Shown: one piece after another, positions 47,101 to 58,699 of the stretch | Position numbering within the stretch: the stretch's first letter is position 1 | Layout: each line of letters opens with the position of its first letter | Source of the DNA: Isoetes taiwanensis | Lineage: Eukaryota; Streptophyta; Lycopodiopsida; Isoetales; Isoetaceae | Direction of reading: 5' to 3' | Length of the DNA: 64,000 nucleotides | Assembly (NCBI GenBank): GCA_021234155.1 | Contig: JAJEKV010000060.1 | Coordinates: forward strand, 4,860,323-4,924,322 | Program-made: the position numbers and the translations under genes | The notes under the pieces: generated by a model | What the model was told of the DNA's origin: nothing | The model's database searches: none | The model's input: the letters and a program-made list of their open reading frames with translations, nothing else

Positions 47101-50100
47101 TAGATGCTTCCATGGGAGTCAACTCCGAAAGTGATATTGCACAACAAGTAATCGCTCGGCAAATATTAAGCCATGTGAATAGAATAGAATAGAACACTCA
47201 TGCAACATCAATGACTAAAATTCTAGCATGCTTTGATTTTGTGTCTTTCTAAATTGGCAAAAGCCAAAAGCAGGGGTATCAAATTACGAATTAATTAGTC
47301 ACAAATCTACCAAGAAGGATTGCTTAGGGGTATGAATTGATTGATGAAGTGCTTGTCGCTATAATGGAATCTCACGAAAGCACCATGGTTTGTTATCTAA
47401 TCTTCAAGTTTAGCCATCCATTTCTTGAAATGGAAGACAATGAGAGAACATCTAGAAGCTAGGCTATCATATTTTGGCATTACAAGCCATTACCCCAAGA
47501 GTTTAGGTGTTTATTGGCGAGCGGATACTGATAAACCTATTTTGATAGAGGTATGTTCACCATTTGTGTTAACATACCTTTAGACTACTCTAAGTTTCCT
47601 TTAACCTTAGAATGCCAATAAATAATCTTGGGCCATTTTCATGCGAGGTGAAGTGCAAAGAACCTGCTTTCTTATTTTCAAGTTTGAAACCATTTTATTT
47701 GTTCTTTGTTATCCATATCTATTACATTTTCGCTTGAAAGTCCAAAGTTGGAAGAAGTTGTTGCTCATCAATAAGGTGTACCACTCCACATGATGAAGAA
47801 TATTAAAAGAAAAGGTTCGTATATGCTTGGCAAGAACAACTTTGCATAGAGGATAGTATTTTTTTCCCTTACCATGTCTTTGCCGCTAGCATTACAATTG
47901 TTCATGCTTCAGATCAACTGAAATTCATACTATGCATCTTTCCATCTATGACATTTAGCTTCCTCTTAATCATCTTGCAAAATGGGAACTTAGGTGCTTT
48001 ACTTTTTGGATAATGGCCACAAGTTAGAGATGTCAACAAGATATGTTTGGTGATGTGCCCGGCTTTGAGGTAAAATCTTTAGAAAGATGAGGGCTTGCAT
48101 ACACTTTGGTAGTAATTATCCCTCAAATTGTATGTCGCGGCTACTCTTGATCTCAACAAACCGCCATTGTCCCCTGGTAATGCGGATATAATACAAGAGA
48201 TGTTAATGCGATACATAATACAAGAGATGTTAATGCCAGGTATAATACAAGAGATGTTGGTGCACGAATGTGCCATTGTCCATGTTAATGCAAGATGGTA
48301 TGATCTTGCAAAAATGCATAGATCCATGGACCCATTAGTTCCAGCAAGGAACATATGATTGTGATGATTCTTCTGGAGTAGAAAGAAATATCCGTCACTT
48401 CATTTGTAATCATGCTAAATCTACATCATACAAGTCTTTATTGCAGTGTCTTATTGTCAGGTGCGCTCATGAAAATATATTGATGTCATGCATATTTGGA
48501 AAAAGTCTTAGCTATCTAAAGATGTTTAACTAATCTACCACTTTCTGTGGACCTATAGTGACAATCACACATATGACTCTTCAAAAGTCGCATGACTTTT
48601 GAGTTGTGGCATAAAGATTGCTTGGGCACTTAACTGCCCCTTTTACATTTGATTTGGTGGGGTATTCAACGAGTTGGATAAGGACCCATGTTTGGTGACG
48701 TGCTTGGCTTTGAGGTAAAATGTCCAAGAAGATCAGGGCTTGCACACAGGCTTTTGGATTTTTTGATTGTTCATGAATGCCTACTCTATAGATATACCCA
48801 AAAACTGCTAGAAAAGAGAGTAAAGAGCTTTTGAAAGAGAGGCCGCCGTAATAAAAGCCATAGCCGATCTCCATACTTATATCCTGTGTACTCTTAAGCT
48901 TTTTGGTTGTAGTTCTCCTAGCAAAGTTCGAGGGAAGAAGTAGAAGACTAATTTTCTGGGTTCTATCTATTCATTGGTTCAAAAATACAACTACGAATCT
49001 CATTTTTTCACCATTTTGTTTCATTCTTTGTCGAATCATCGAGAAACATCGACTCTAAGCTTATTTGTTTTCAAATATTTGGTTTCTTTCCCGCTTAATT
49101 TTAATTTTTCTATTTCATGGTGTTTGCTTCAAAGTTTTATTGTTTCTTTGACGTGAGGAAAACAAATTGCTTTGAACTCCGATACAAAGATCTATAAAAT
49201 GTGTGCAAATTTTGAGGAAGATCTGCGGATTTAGGGTTTTGTTTAATGTCTTTTGTTTCGAGGGATTTGGATCCGAGCGTGAGCCACTAAGGACAATAAC
49301 TTGCTAATCTTTTATCATTTTCCAGATACATGCATTTCTACCTCATTTTTTACCATAAATCGTTTTCTTATCATCACAAATAGGTTCTTTTGTTTTCCAT
49401 GTCCATATGTGGATTACTATGGCTCATCTTCATGGTTGAAATGCCACAAAGTTACAAAAGATGCAAATGCGATGTTACAAATTCATTATGCAAGTCGGAT
49501 AGGCAAAAAGTATGTAAAAGACATTATCTATGTTTATATGTTTGCAGATCCAAGCATTTTTCCGTTGATAAATGCATATAGGATATGGAATTTAAGTTGT
49601 ATACATTTGGGCAAAATGCCGAGCTATAAATGGTAGATACGATTAATTTTTGTTGTGATGGTAGTCTTCTTTCATTATTACTTGCAATTGCAATTGGGTT
49701 GGTGGATTAGTTGGAGGCGCACATTCCTTGAAATCAGATCCACTTGCCTTTGGTCAGCAGAAGATCATCATGAGCACCAAATGTTGCTGCTATTACAACT
49801 AAAACTCAGACGCTTTATCAATTTCTATCTTATCTCTTTCTGCTATTATGAAGCCGCTTGAAGGATGATTGAAAAGCCACATGGAATATCTTCGATAGTT
49901 TTGGAAAAATGTCTTTCTTTCCCGCAGTTCGGATCGCCACAAAAGTCACAAATGAATCGAGAACTCTCCGGACTTCGGGATATTTTTGTGATATTGATGC
50001 GATTTTTCTATGTTCATCTATCTTTCTTTGAGTGCCAGGTTGGTAGAAAACTGTTAATAATGTCTGGTCTGCATTAATAGAAGGTCATGTGAGACAAGTC

Positions 50101-50505
50101 TCAGAACCTGCCTAGAATAGTGTTGAGAAGCAAAAAGCAAAACATATGAATTGTGTGATGCATTAACAACTTCATATTGCATAACTAAAATGCTTCACTT
50201 GATGTGTTGAGAGATTTGTGGTAGCATTAATTAATCTGCAGAATGATGTTCAAAGATAATGAAATAGAGTAATCAGGGGATGCTACGCCATGTTCATGTA
50301 CATCTTAAGATAGTCTTTTAAGGAATTTATGGGATCCTCTGGAATCTTGGAAAAAATTTGGGAAATCTTCTAGGACCTTTTTTTTTTTTTTTTTTTTCAA
50401 GCAAGATATTTTTTCTTCTAGGACCTTTTCTTCTAGGACCTTAGAGAGCATTGAATGTTGGAAGGAGTGTCGGGAAAGAATCTCCAAGAACTGGATGGAA
50501 GCTAA
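44111..50505. other. AT-rich non-coding region
   Basis: Open frames overlap on both strands around 45.0-45.9 kb but carry no recognisable domain. 48.2 kb has a small tandem repeat. A poly-T run lies at 50380-50398. No RNA gene was seen. Confidence 0.45.
48190..48272. repeat. Three tandem units of about 30 bp
   Basis: ATAATACAAGAGATGTT recurs three times; in one frame each unit would read IIQEML. The short length suggests a chance minisatellite rather than a protein repeat. Confidence 0.9.
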
Positions 50506-50507
50506 TA

Positions 50508-50640
50508 ATAGCATCGATCCGGCCATCGGATCGCCATTCTGGGGGAAAGGACGAGCTGCTATATAAGGCTATTTCCTCTTCGGACCGGTTATCGGCGTCT
50601 TCACAAAGCAGACTCTTCTTCTATTCTCGTTGCTTCCCTT
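50508..50640 (+). promoter_or_regulatory. TATA-bearing repeat module, copy 1
   Basis: ATAGCATCGATCC, then CCATCGGATCGCCATT, CTATATAAGG (50569-50578) and CCGGTTATCGGCGTCTTC, all shared with 56691-56815 in the same orientation. It looks like the core promoter (U3/R) of an LTR family or a transcribed non-autonomous element. Confidence 0.6.
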
Positions 50641-53600
50641 TAGTTTTTTCTTCTCATTCTTCCACTTCTTTACACGATTTTATTCTTGGATTCTCACCAT
50701 AATAGTACATTCTTGGTTGTTAGTGGGCGATTGGAGCAGTGTGCGGAGAAGGCATGCATCATGTCAAAGGTTTCTTTATGCTCTCTCGAAAAGAACGTGG
50801 TGCTAGAGGCCATTCCGCTATGTACTTGGCCGATGATGTTGGAAGGTATGGGTTTTTCCTCGTTGATTTGATACATGCATTAGCTATGGAGCAAAAGACA
50901 AATTTGGTGCATCGGAGGTATAGTGATTGGGGTATATTGGTTGGTTGGTGATCGATTCAATTGACAAGCCATGCTAATGCTTTCCTCTTTGTTCTACATT
51001 AGTTATTTGTTGCAGAATCGGATTTCGCATGCATGCCGGGCAGATTATATGATTGGTTTTGCAAAGACAAGGATTTTCGATACAAGGATGGATTCGGCTA
51101 TGTTAATTAATTTGTGAATGCTCTCTCGCTTTTAGTTTCTTTTCTTTTTTTCCTCATCCCGGCCCCTCTCCGTTCTTGTTTTCGATCCAAAGAGGTCTAA
51201 GGCAGTTCACCATTTGATTGTTGATCCATGCCTGTGTTTTCTGTTCTGGTTTCATTTTCAGCGGGCTATTATTCTTCCCGATAATCGCATTAAGCCTAAG
51301 CCTAAGCCCAAGCCTAAGCCATTGATTTTTCTCACAATAGATCCGAGCTTTTTTTCCATTCTTATTTTCGCCAATACGGGCCGGGCATGCGCTAGGAACG
51401 GAGTAGGGATGGAGTATGCACGGGAACGGAGTCGGGATGGGCCGCATGCGGCTCTCTCGCCATCGCAGATCAGCCCCGGCGTGCTTAGCTTTTCCATTCC
51501 CAGCCTCAACCAAATTTTATGTTGGCTGTTTGCACCTCATAACTTATTTCGCTGCCGGGACATCATGATACTTGTGGTGTTTTTTTGTCCGACCTTAGCA
51601 TGGAGCATGACCGATAGGGCGATTTCTCGCATCCGGCACTGCATGCAAGACTCGCCTACCTTCATCTGTTTTTAGCCGGTAGGCTTCAGATCCGACGATC
51701 CCGCTACTCCACGCCGCCTTTTCATTGGCTTTTTCATCGCCCGCCAATACTAGCATGCCACGCCGCTTCTAAGCCCATATCCTTTCCTAAGGTTCCGCAC
51801 AACTGTGTTTAGTCTTGGTAGTGTTTTCTCATCTACACCGGTTCTATGTGCATTGGTGGATTTTAAAACCAATTTGTTTGGGATCCATGCATCCTTCCTA
51901 TACCTTTGACGATTTTGCTATTTTTCATGATTTGAAAGGTCCGCTTTTCTCTTAGGCCCTTGTTTTTTATATAATGCAGCAGTTCTTTGCATTAATTGCT
52001 TTCGGTTGGGTGGACCATCTCATTTATCCGGGCGTTTGTTCCTCTTTTTTCAACATATTTTCTCCATCGGGTTACTATTTGTCTTATGCTCCCTATTTTA
52101 CTTATCATGGCCTTTTCATGGCCTTTGATTTTTATAATGGTTACATAGGTTATCATATGCCCCTTTACATATTCCCCTGAGGGAATTCTGAGTCACATTT
52201 ACATTATATTTTCTATCATTTGGGTGTCCCTTTTTTTTTTTTTCCTATCTTGGGGTTTTCGATTGTTATGTTTTTCTTATGTCTTATTCATAATTGCATT
52301 AGAATATGAGGCATCTAGGGGCTTTTGTTTTTGGGGGTGGTTTTTTCCCTCCCATGTTGTCTCTTTTCAGATGTTACCTTTTCCGAGTTGATGGACATCT
52401 AGATTTTTATATATGTGACATTATCCTTTGAATTTGAGGCTTTTTCATGGTTGTTTTCGGATTTTTCTTCTTTGCACTTGTGTTTTTATCGTTGCATTCG
52501 ATGCACCATACTATTTAAATGGGTCTATGCTCTCCTCGTATTTGTTTTTTCTCTTGTTTATGTTCGCTCACTTTTTACCTCGTTTTAGATCTTGTGGTCG
52601 TTTATTTGGGATGTTGTCTTGTTTTCATAATTCTACGCAGATCTCTTGGTTTATTATCTCTTGGTGTATGTTATTTTTATATATTGTGGTTCCATGTGGT
52701 TATATGTGGCATTCTTTTTCGTGTTTAGGATTTTCCCATGGTGGTTTGAGTTTTATCTTTTGCACTTGTGTTTGTATCTTATGTGTGATGCACTACACTT
52801 GGCCTGTGTGGTATATCGTTATTGGGTGGTATTTTCTACATTCTAGGTTTCCCATAGTTGTTGGGTTTTATTTTTTGCACTTGTGGTTTATCTTTGTTTT
52901 TTTTGATGCACCACACTCTTCAGGTTGTCCGGTTATTCCCGGTTGATTTTCTTTTTTATGTTCCGCCCAAGATTTTTACTTTAGTTTCTTTTTCAGGCCT
53001 ATGTGTTGTTTCCTCTCGGGTTGTCTTTGTTGTTTTTCTATTTTATATGTCGCATTCTCATGGTCGAGGTTGCACTTTGTCTTTTTATGTCTCATTTGCG
53101 GGTTGTTAAAATATTGTTACCTGACTTGTGTATGCCATCTTAGTTATTTTCAATATTGCTACATGGCTTGTGTTCCAAGTATTCCATATGTTGGGGGTTT
53201 TTTTACTTAGGGTCATGTCGATACTTGTTGTTCACATATTTACTATGGTAAGTTCCTTTGTAGTATTATTTTACAATTATTGATTTTTGATGGTTCTTAT
53301 GAGTACTATACCGGGTTCTCTTCTTGTTTTCGCATCTAGAGTTGCCTTTGACATTGCTAGACATAATGGGACCTACTCTTTTGGTTTCTTGTCTTAGAAT
53401 ACGATCAATGGAAACATTTTTTGTATCATGTGGTGGTTCCTTCATTTTGCTTAGATACATGCATTTTTTCTATGTGCTAGATGATTTTTATTCTATTGAT
53501 TTTTTATGGGCTATGGCTCCTCCGTTTTGCTTAGATACATGCATTTTATGTGTTCGATGATTTTTCTTCTATTGGGGTGATGTTCTTCTCCATCCCCCTG

Positions 53601-53655
53601 CACATCATATTTGATATTTAGCTATATTTGCACGCAATTTTCTGTTTATCACGTT
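50641..53655 (+). other. Pyrimidine-rich plus strand, diverged internal repeats
   Basis: T-rich DNA gives long but low-complexity open frames rich in Phe, Leu and Cys that I do not accept as genes. TTTGCACTTGTG...GATGCACCA(C/T) recurs at about 52470, 52757 and 52870. AAGCCTAAGCC repeats lie at about 51295-51320. TTTTGCTTAGATACATGCATTTT is duplicated at about 53447 and 53526. Confidence 0.5.
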
Positions 53656-54041
53656 TTTTCTTCCACCCGCTGGGTGATGCTTTTCTCCACCCCCTGGGTG
53701 ATGCTGTCCTCTCTTTTTTCCTGAGTCGTTGATTTTTTCTCATTTCTAATCGCTCACCTCCTTTTGAGTGCTTGTCGTTTTTGCGCTTTGCCGCCCGCCA
53801 TTATGCACGTTCTTGTTCTCCTTAATCGCTCATGGGTGCCTTCTACATGTTCCATTTCTTTGGCGCTTGGTCATTGGCGCCTCCTCTTCGTCTCACCACC
53901 GCTACGTGCCCGTGCGGGTCGACTCACGGAGTTTTCGTGGCGGCTGGGCTTATAGTTTATGCAGTTCGCCTCATTTTATTGTTGCGCTCCATTCGCTACG
54001 TGCTTCGTGACCCAACTCAATGCTTGGAGGTTTCGTGGCGA

Positions 54042-54062
54042 CTCTCTCTCTCTCTCTCTCCA

Positions 54063-54096
<34 letters not shown>
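54042..54096. repeat. (CT)n microsatellite
   Basis: Nearly pure CT repeat interrupted by CCACTAT. Confidence 0.95.
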
Positions 54097-54100
<4 letters not shown>

Positions 54101-55699
54101 TTCTATTAAAAATTTTTGTGACCTTTTCTGTCCCATTCAAGTATTTTGTGACATGTTTTCCACCTCTTTGTCCTTTGTGGCTAAATTTCTTATATGTATA
54201 TTCTATATTTGGTTTGGTCCGATACTGGGTTTTGAATATTTGGGGGTTGTGTTTAAGATTTTTTCTTCTTTTTTGGCATGATCATCGGGGAGCTCTAGTG
54301 TTTGTTGGTTCCTTTGTTCACTTTATTAGCGCACTTATTTGTTGCTTCCTGAAGTTATATTTTCTATTCTTGAACATGGGTGACGGGTGATATTGTTCGG
54401 TGTACCAATTTTATGGATTTGGGAGCTTCTTTGTTTTCGTTAGCTCCACTTTGTCCTGTTCCCAGTAGGCTGATTTTTCGTGCATAGCTTTGCTCCCTAT
54501 ATTTGATATTACATACTCATTGTGTAAGTTTCGAGACGTTGCTTTATTAGACATGGTTGACTTTTCATGTTCTTTTAGCCCTAGTTTTTATCATTCTTCC
54601 CCGTTTCCTTCGTTTTGTTGCTCGATATGCAGGGTCCACATGTTGAGGTTCGTACTCACGGTTGCTGGCGGTCCTCGTCCTCTCGCGCTCGCTACGTGGT
54701 GTGCGACTCTACTCAACATCTCCATGTTTCTCGTTCGATCTTTATGTCTATGCATTTTTACATTCCTATGCGTAAGTTTTTCCTCTTTGCCTTATTATCT
54801 CGGTTACTTGTTATTCTTCCTTCTTATTTATCGTTATTGTTTATTCTTTTTTGGGGATCCATGATGGAGGGTTCCTTTGTTGACTTATCTCCCTCTAGAT
54901 ATTGGCCACAGGTTCGGAAGGAATAATAGCCACATTCTTGGACTTGGTCCGTAGCCACATTCCGCGGACCGGTCAGGAATCGTATTCAAATTAGTCAACT
55001 ATAGGGCCCTTCCTTGATTCATCCTCGTGGCGGCATCCTTTTCTTTTCATTGTTTTTGTTCTCTAATGTTCCTCCCTTTTGGTCATCCAGGCGATGCCTC
55101 CATAGCAAAGCGCTTTCGGCTCTTCTTCTTCAACCGCTTTTTCTCCACGGCTGCATTTCGGCTGCTGGTTCTCGTCGTCAACGCGAAGCTTCCCTCGCGC
55201 TTGAACCAGACTTTTCGGACCCTGGTTCCCTTTCTCCCCCTGCCACTCCAAAGCGAGACCCACTTGCCCGGGCTCATATGATTTCTTTGCTTCGCTTGCC
55301 GCCGTTCGTATGCACGGCCCGTCACTATCCTTGGCCTCCGGACCCCTCTTTTGCTCCTCTCCTTCCTCTCGTCTTTTATCCTATCGATTGCTTGGGGGTG
55401 GTGGCGGGAGTATCTTCTTGCTTTCGGCTTAAATCCGTCCCGATGCGGTACTCATTACGCTTTCGTCGCGGCGGGGCCTCGGCGGCCGCCACTCGGGGGT
55501 TCCACATGATGTCATACAAGGCTCATGGTGGTTGGCTCCTCTTCTTCTCCTCCCGCTATGTGCTTTGCGACCCAACTCCACACACGGCGGTTCTAGTTTG
55601 TCTATTGAGGGTTTTGCACTTGTAGCGGATCTTTTTCTATTTGGTATGCTCATTACATATCTTTGGCATATTTGCTATTTGGCTCTATCTAGATAGGAT

Positions 55700-56024
55700 G
55701 CATATTGCGTTTGGCACTGCATTGAGATTTTCCGACAGGGGTTTATATTGGATTATCTTTCATTTTTATGCTTCTATTTATTTAGATATGGGGTGTCCTA
55801 CGTTGTTTTACACAAGGTATTATATTGGGCACATTCTAATTTGTGCATGGTGTTGCTCTTTAACTTTATCGGATATCTTTGCATATTGCGTTTGGCACCA
55901 CATTGAGATTTTGCGACATGGGTTTCTATTGGATCATTTTTTCCTTTTTATGCTTCTCTTTATCTAGACATGGCGTGTCTTACGTTGTTATACACAAGCT
56001 GTTATATTGGGCACATTCTAATGG
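55700..56024. repeat. Tandem duplication, period about 181 bp
   Basis: CATATTGCGTTTGGCAC begins both copies (55701 and 55882), and both end TATATTGGGCACATTCTAAT. Differences are scattered substitutions. Confidence 0.9.
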
Positions 56025-56138
56025 CCAATTTTAGTTTGTTTCGTGTTCTTGATGTTCTTTTTTATGGTTTTACATTGATGCTTATTTTTCTCTAGATGTC
56101 GCATTTTTTTTATGGACCGTTTTTTGTTGGGTGGTGCT

Positions 56139-56540
56139 GTTTATTTCCACCGTGATGGTGACATTCATGTCTATTTATCATCTTTAGTGATGTTGTAAAT
56201 AATATTGTCTAGCATTATTTTGCAATGCATATTTCTTTTTACGTGATTGTTATCCACCCGTTGGGTGACGCTTTTTTCCACCATGGTGGTGATGCTATAT
56301 CCACCTGCGGGTGATGCTGTTTATTTCCACCTCCAGGGTGACGCATATTTCTTTTTACGTAATTGTTTTCCACCCGTTGGGTGATGCATAATTGTTTTCT
56401 ACCCGTTGGGTGATGCTATCTCCACCTGCGGGTGATGCTGTTTATTTCCCCCTCGAGGGTGACACATATTTCTTTCTACGTAATTGTTTTCCACCCGTTG
56501 GGTGATGCTCTTCTCCACCCTATTGGGGTGATGCTCTCTT
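56139..56540 (+). repeat. Array of CCACC(N)GGGTGATGC mini-palindromes
   Basis: About eleven units of CCACC-N(3-6)-GGGTGATGC or close variants. Each unit is itself a small inverted repeat (CACC/GGTG). A longer phrase with TTTCTTTYTACGTAATTG recurs roughly every 117 bp. Two or three further units lie at 53664-53705. Confidence 0.88.
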
Positions 56541-56563
56541 TTTCTGCTACATGTTGAATTTTC

Positions 56564-56910
56564 TCTAACCATTCACGGGTGTTTTTTCGAGTTCTTTGTG
56601 TTGCTTGCAGGTTTTACGCCATCGGCTTATAGTTAAGGAAGTTCTTTGGTAGTCGGCCGGTTTTGTGTCTCTTGCGAGTCCTTTCCCAGAATAGCATCGA
56701 TCCGAGCCATCGGATCGCCATTTAGGAAAGGGCGGCTATATAAGGCTATTTCCTCTTTCGGACCGGTTATCGGCGTCTTCTCACAGCAGCTCTTCTTCTA
56801 TTCTCGTTGCTTCCCTCCCTTCCCACCCTGCTGCGTGGGGGCATGAGTTTGCTTTTCTCTAACCATTCACGGGTATTTTTAAGGGTTTTTGTGTTGCTTG
56901 CAGGCTTCCG
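56564..56910. repeat. Direct repeat, about 50 bp, spacing 289
   Basis: TTTTCTCTAACCATTCACGG followed by TTTGTGTTGCTTGCAGG occurs at about 56560 and 56849. The second TATA-bearing module lies between the copies. Confidence 0.85.
56691..56815 (+). promoter_or_regulatory. TATA-bearing repeat module, copy 2
   Basis: Homologous to 50508-50640, including CTATATAAGG at 56736-56745 and CGGACCGGTTATCGGCGTC. The preceding 40 bp (about 56655-56694) recur at about 57200-57239. Confidence 0.6.
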
Positions 56911-57239
56911 CCCTCTTCTGGGGTCCTGCTATGTTTTGTGTTCGCCATCAACTCATCTCCTTCGGTTTTCCAGGCAACACATTCAAGGTTGTTGGCGACC
57001 ATTTCTCATTAGGGTTTTCCTCGAAAACCCGAAAGGGCAGGGTTTTTTATCCCGATGAGAAGTTGTCGCCATTACCCTTTTATATTGCCTGTGCACATTT
57101 CTTTTTACGGGGTAGTCCGATATTGTTCCTATGGTCGGCTACCCCTCTCTATTCTTCCAAACATTGTATACTGCTGCTGTGATGAATGACAAGCCTAAGG
57201 CCGGTTTTGTGTCTCTTGCGAGTCCTTTCCCAGAATAGA

Positions 57240-58671
57240 GTAGGCAACGATCCAATTCTGCTCAACTACACTATACTACATGCTCTCAAAAGTTTTGAGT
57301 CCTAGCAAACTTTGAGAAATAGTTTGGAATTTAAATTCCAACACGATACTAGATGCGTTCGAAAGTTTGAGTCCTAGCAAACTTTGGAAAATAGTTTGGA
57401 ATTTAAATTCCACAATTTTATACATACTTTCAACACAAACAACGCATTAATTAAGGGGGGTCAAATTGACCTTGAAGCAAATATCATATCACCTTAGGCA
57501 GAGGTGCTTCACATAGAACAATCATGTGTATCCTCATTACATAATATCCTCATTACATAATATTCATCCATTTAGAAAGACGTGTCAAAAAAGATACGAC
57601 AATAATTGCAAAAACGAAAACACCAATGTAAGCATGCTCATGAATTGTCTTACACTATCTTTGGCAACACAAACACAACACAGAATACCTAAACAAAAAC
57701 ACCAATGTAAGCATGCTCATAAATTGTCTTACACTATCTTTGGCAACACAAACACAATACAGAATACCTAAGACTCGCAATAGATACACATTGCACTTCT
57801 CCTCTAAGGCACATTACTTATTTTGTCCAATGTTGTAAGCTTCGTTCCTTGAATTCTTACTAACGACCGGTTATTATTGTCTTCATATCTTCCTTCATAC
57901 ATGACAACTACAACCATGCATGACACTAACATAACATCCCCACCCTCATATATTGCTGATAAAGCCCATTTACCTCAGTTTCCTTAGCAGTTGTTTTGTC
58001 AATATATGTAATATGTGAGTCTCAACATTAATGGTCCTGCTCTCAAAAAGCTTATTTGCGTAAACGTTCGGTGCTTTAGATTGTCCTGATTAATGTGTAC
58101 AGATAAAAAAAGTCATTTTTTGCATCATTTTTGCTTTCAGATAAGAGTAGGTTGGAGAATTAGACATGGTATATTGGCTGAACTCGCAAGTAATTCTCCA
58201 TGGTATATTGGCTGGACTCGCAAGTAGCTCTACATAAGTTGTCACCAAATAGGTCACCAAAAGCTTTTCTTCGATTAGCACTTTTTGTAATAATGAAATT
58301 GGTTTTTGCCATCCGACACAATGCTGAGCTACTTACAACATCTTTTAATATGTACATTACCACGTTTTATGTATGAAAAGGTAGTATAAAATTTTATAAT
58401 GTTCATTATTAAGAAACATTATATGGCACAAGGCAAACTAAATAATAATTCTCACAAATGAACATGTTGTTTATCACGTTCTTCCCTTTGTGCAACATGC
58501 AAGCACATATGTAGATATCACCAAGGACATAAGTAGTTTCCTCAACACCCTATGTTTGTTGCACGAACTACCAAAGAGCATATTGCATCTTAACTATTTG
58601 AATGCGCCATGTCATCCACATTCAAATTTCAATAGTCCTTGCTAACTCCAATACAATATGTTGCTGCCAAA
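57240..58671. other. Non-coding region with several short duplications
   Basis: GAGTCCTAGCAAACTTTG...AAATTCCA is duplicated (about 57298 and 57369). A 79-bp unit (AAAACACCAATGTAAGCATG) repeats at 57617 and 57696. CATGGTATATTGGCTG occurs at about 58164 and 58199. No gene recognised. Confidence 0.7.
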
Positions 58672-58699
58672 GCCCGGCAACGCCGGGCACCATAACTAG
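58672..58699 (+). mobile_element. Helitron-like 3' terminus
   Basis: The perfect 7-bp stem GCCCGGC/GCCGGGC with loop AAC (58672-58688) is followed by ACCATAA and then CTAG, with T as the next base. This is the standard Helitron 3' end (GC hairpin, CTRR, insertion before T). The 5' TC end and any internal genes were not identified. Confidence 0.55.

Larger units (their letters stand above)
53995..56955 (+). repeat. Family of diverged repeats with a CTAYGTGNTNYGYGAC core
   Basis: The core lies at about 53995, 54691, 55554 and 56928, preceded each time by a Ser/Leu-rich reading. In the plus strand all four read [RC]YV[LV].[DS][PS][ST]. Flanking similarity is weak except between 54630-54717 and 55498-55580. 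The nature of the repeat is unknown. Confidence 0.5.

Noticed and set aside
51295-51322. Telomere-like CCTAAG repeats
   Set aside because: Only about four to five imperfect hexamers, not the CCCTAAA plant telomere unit.
52428-52946. 172-codon Phe/Cys/Leu-rich open frame resembling a membrane protein
   Set aside because: It follows from T-rich plus-strand sequence with internal DNA repeats. The hydrophobic composition is a base-composition artefact.
55014-55625. 203-codon open frame
   Set aside because: Low-complexity pyrimidine-rich repeat region with competing frames on both strands and no recognised domain.
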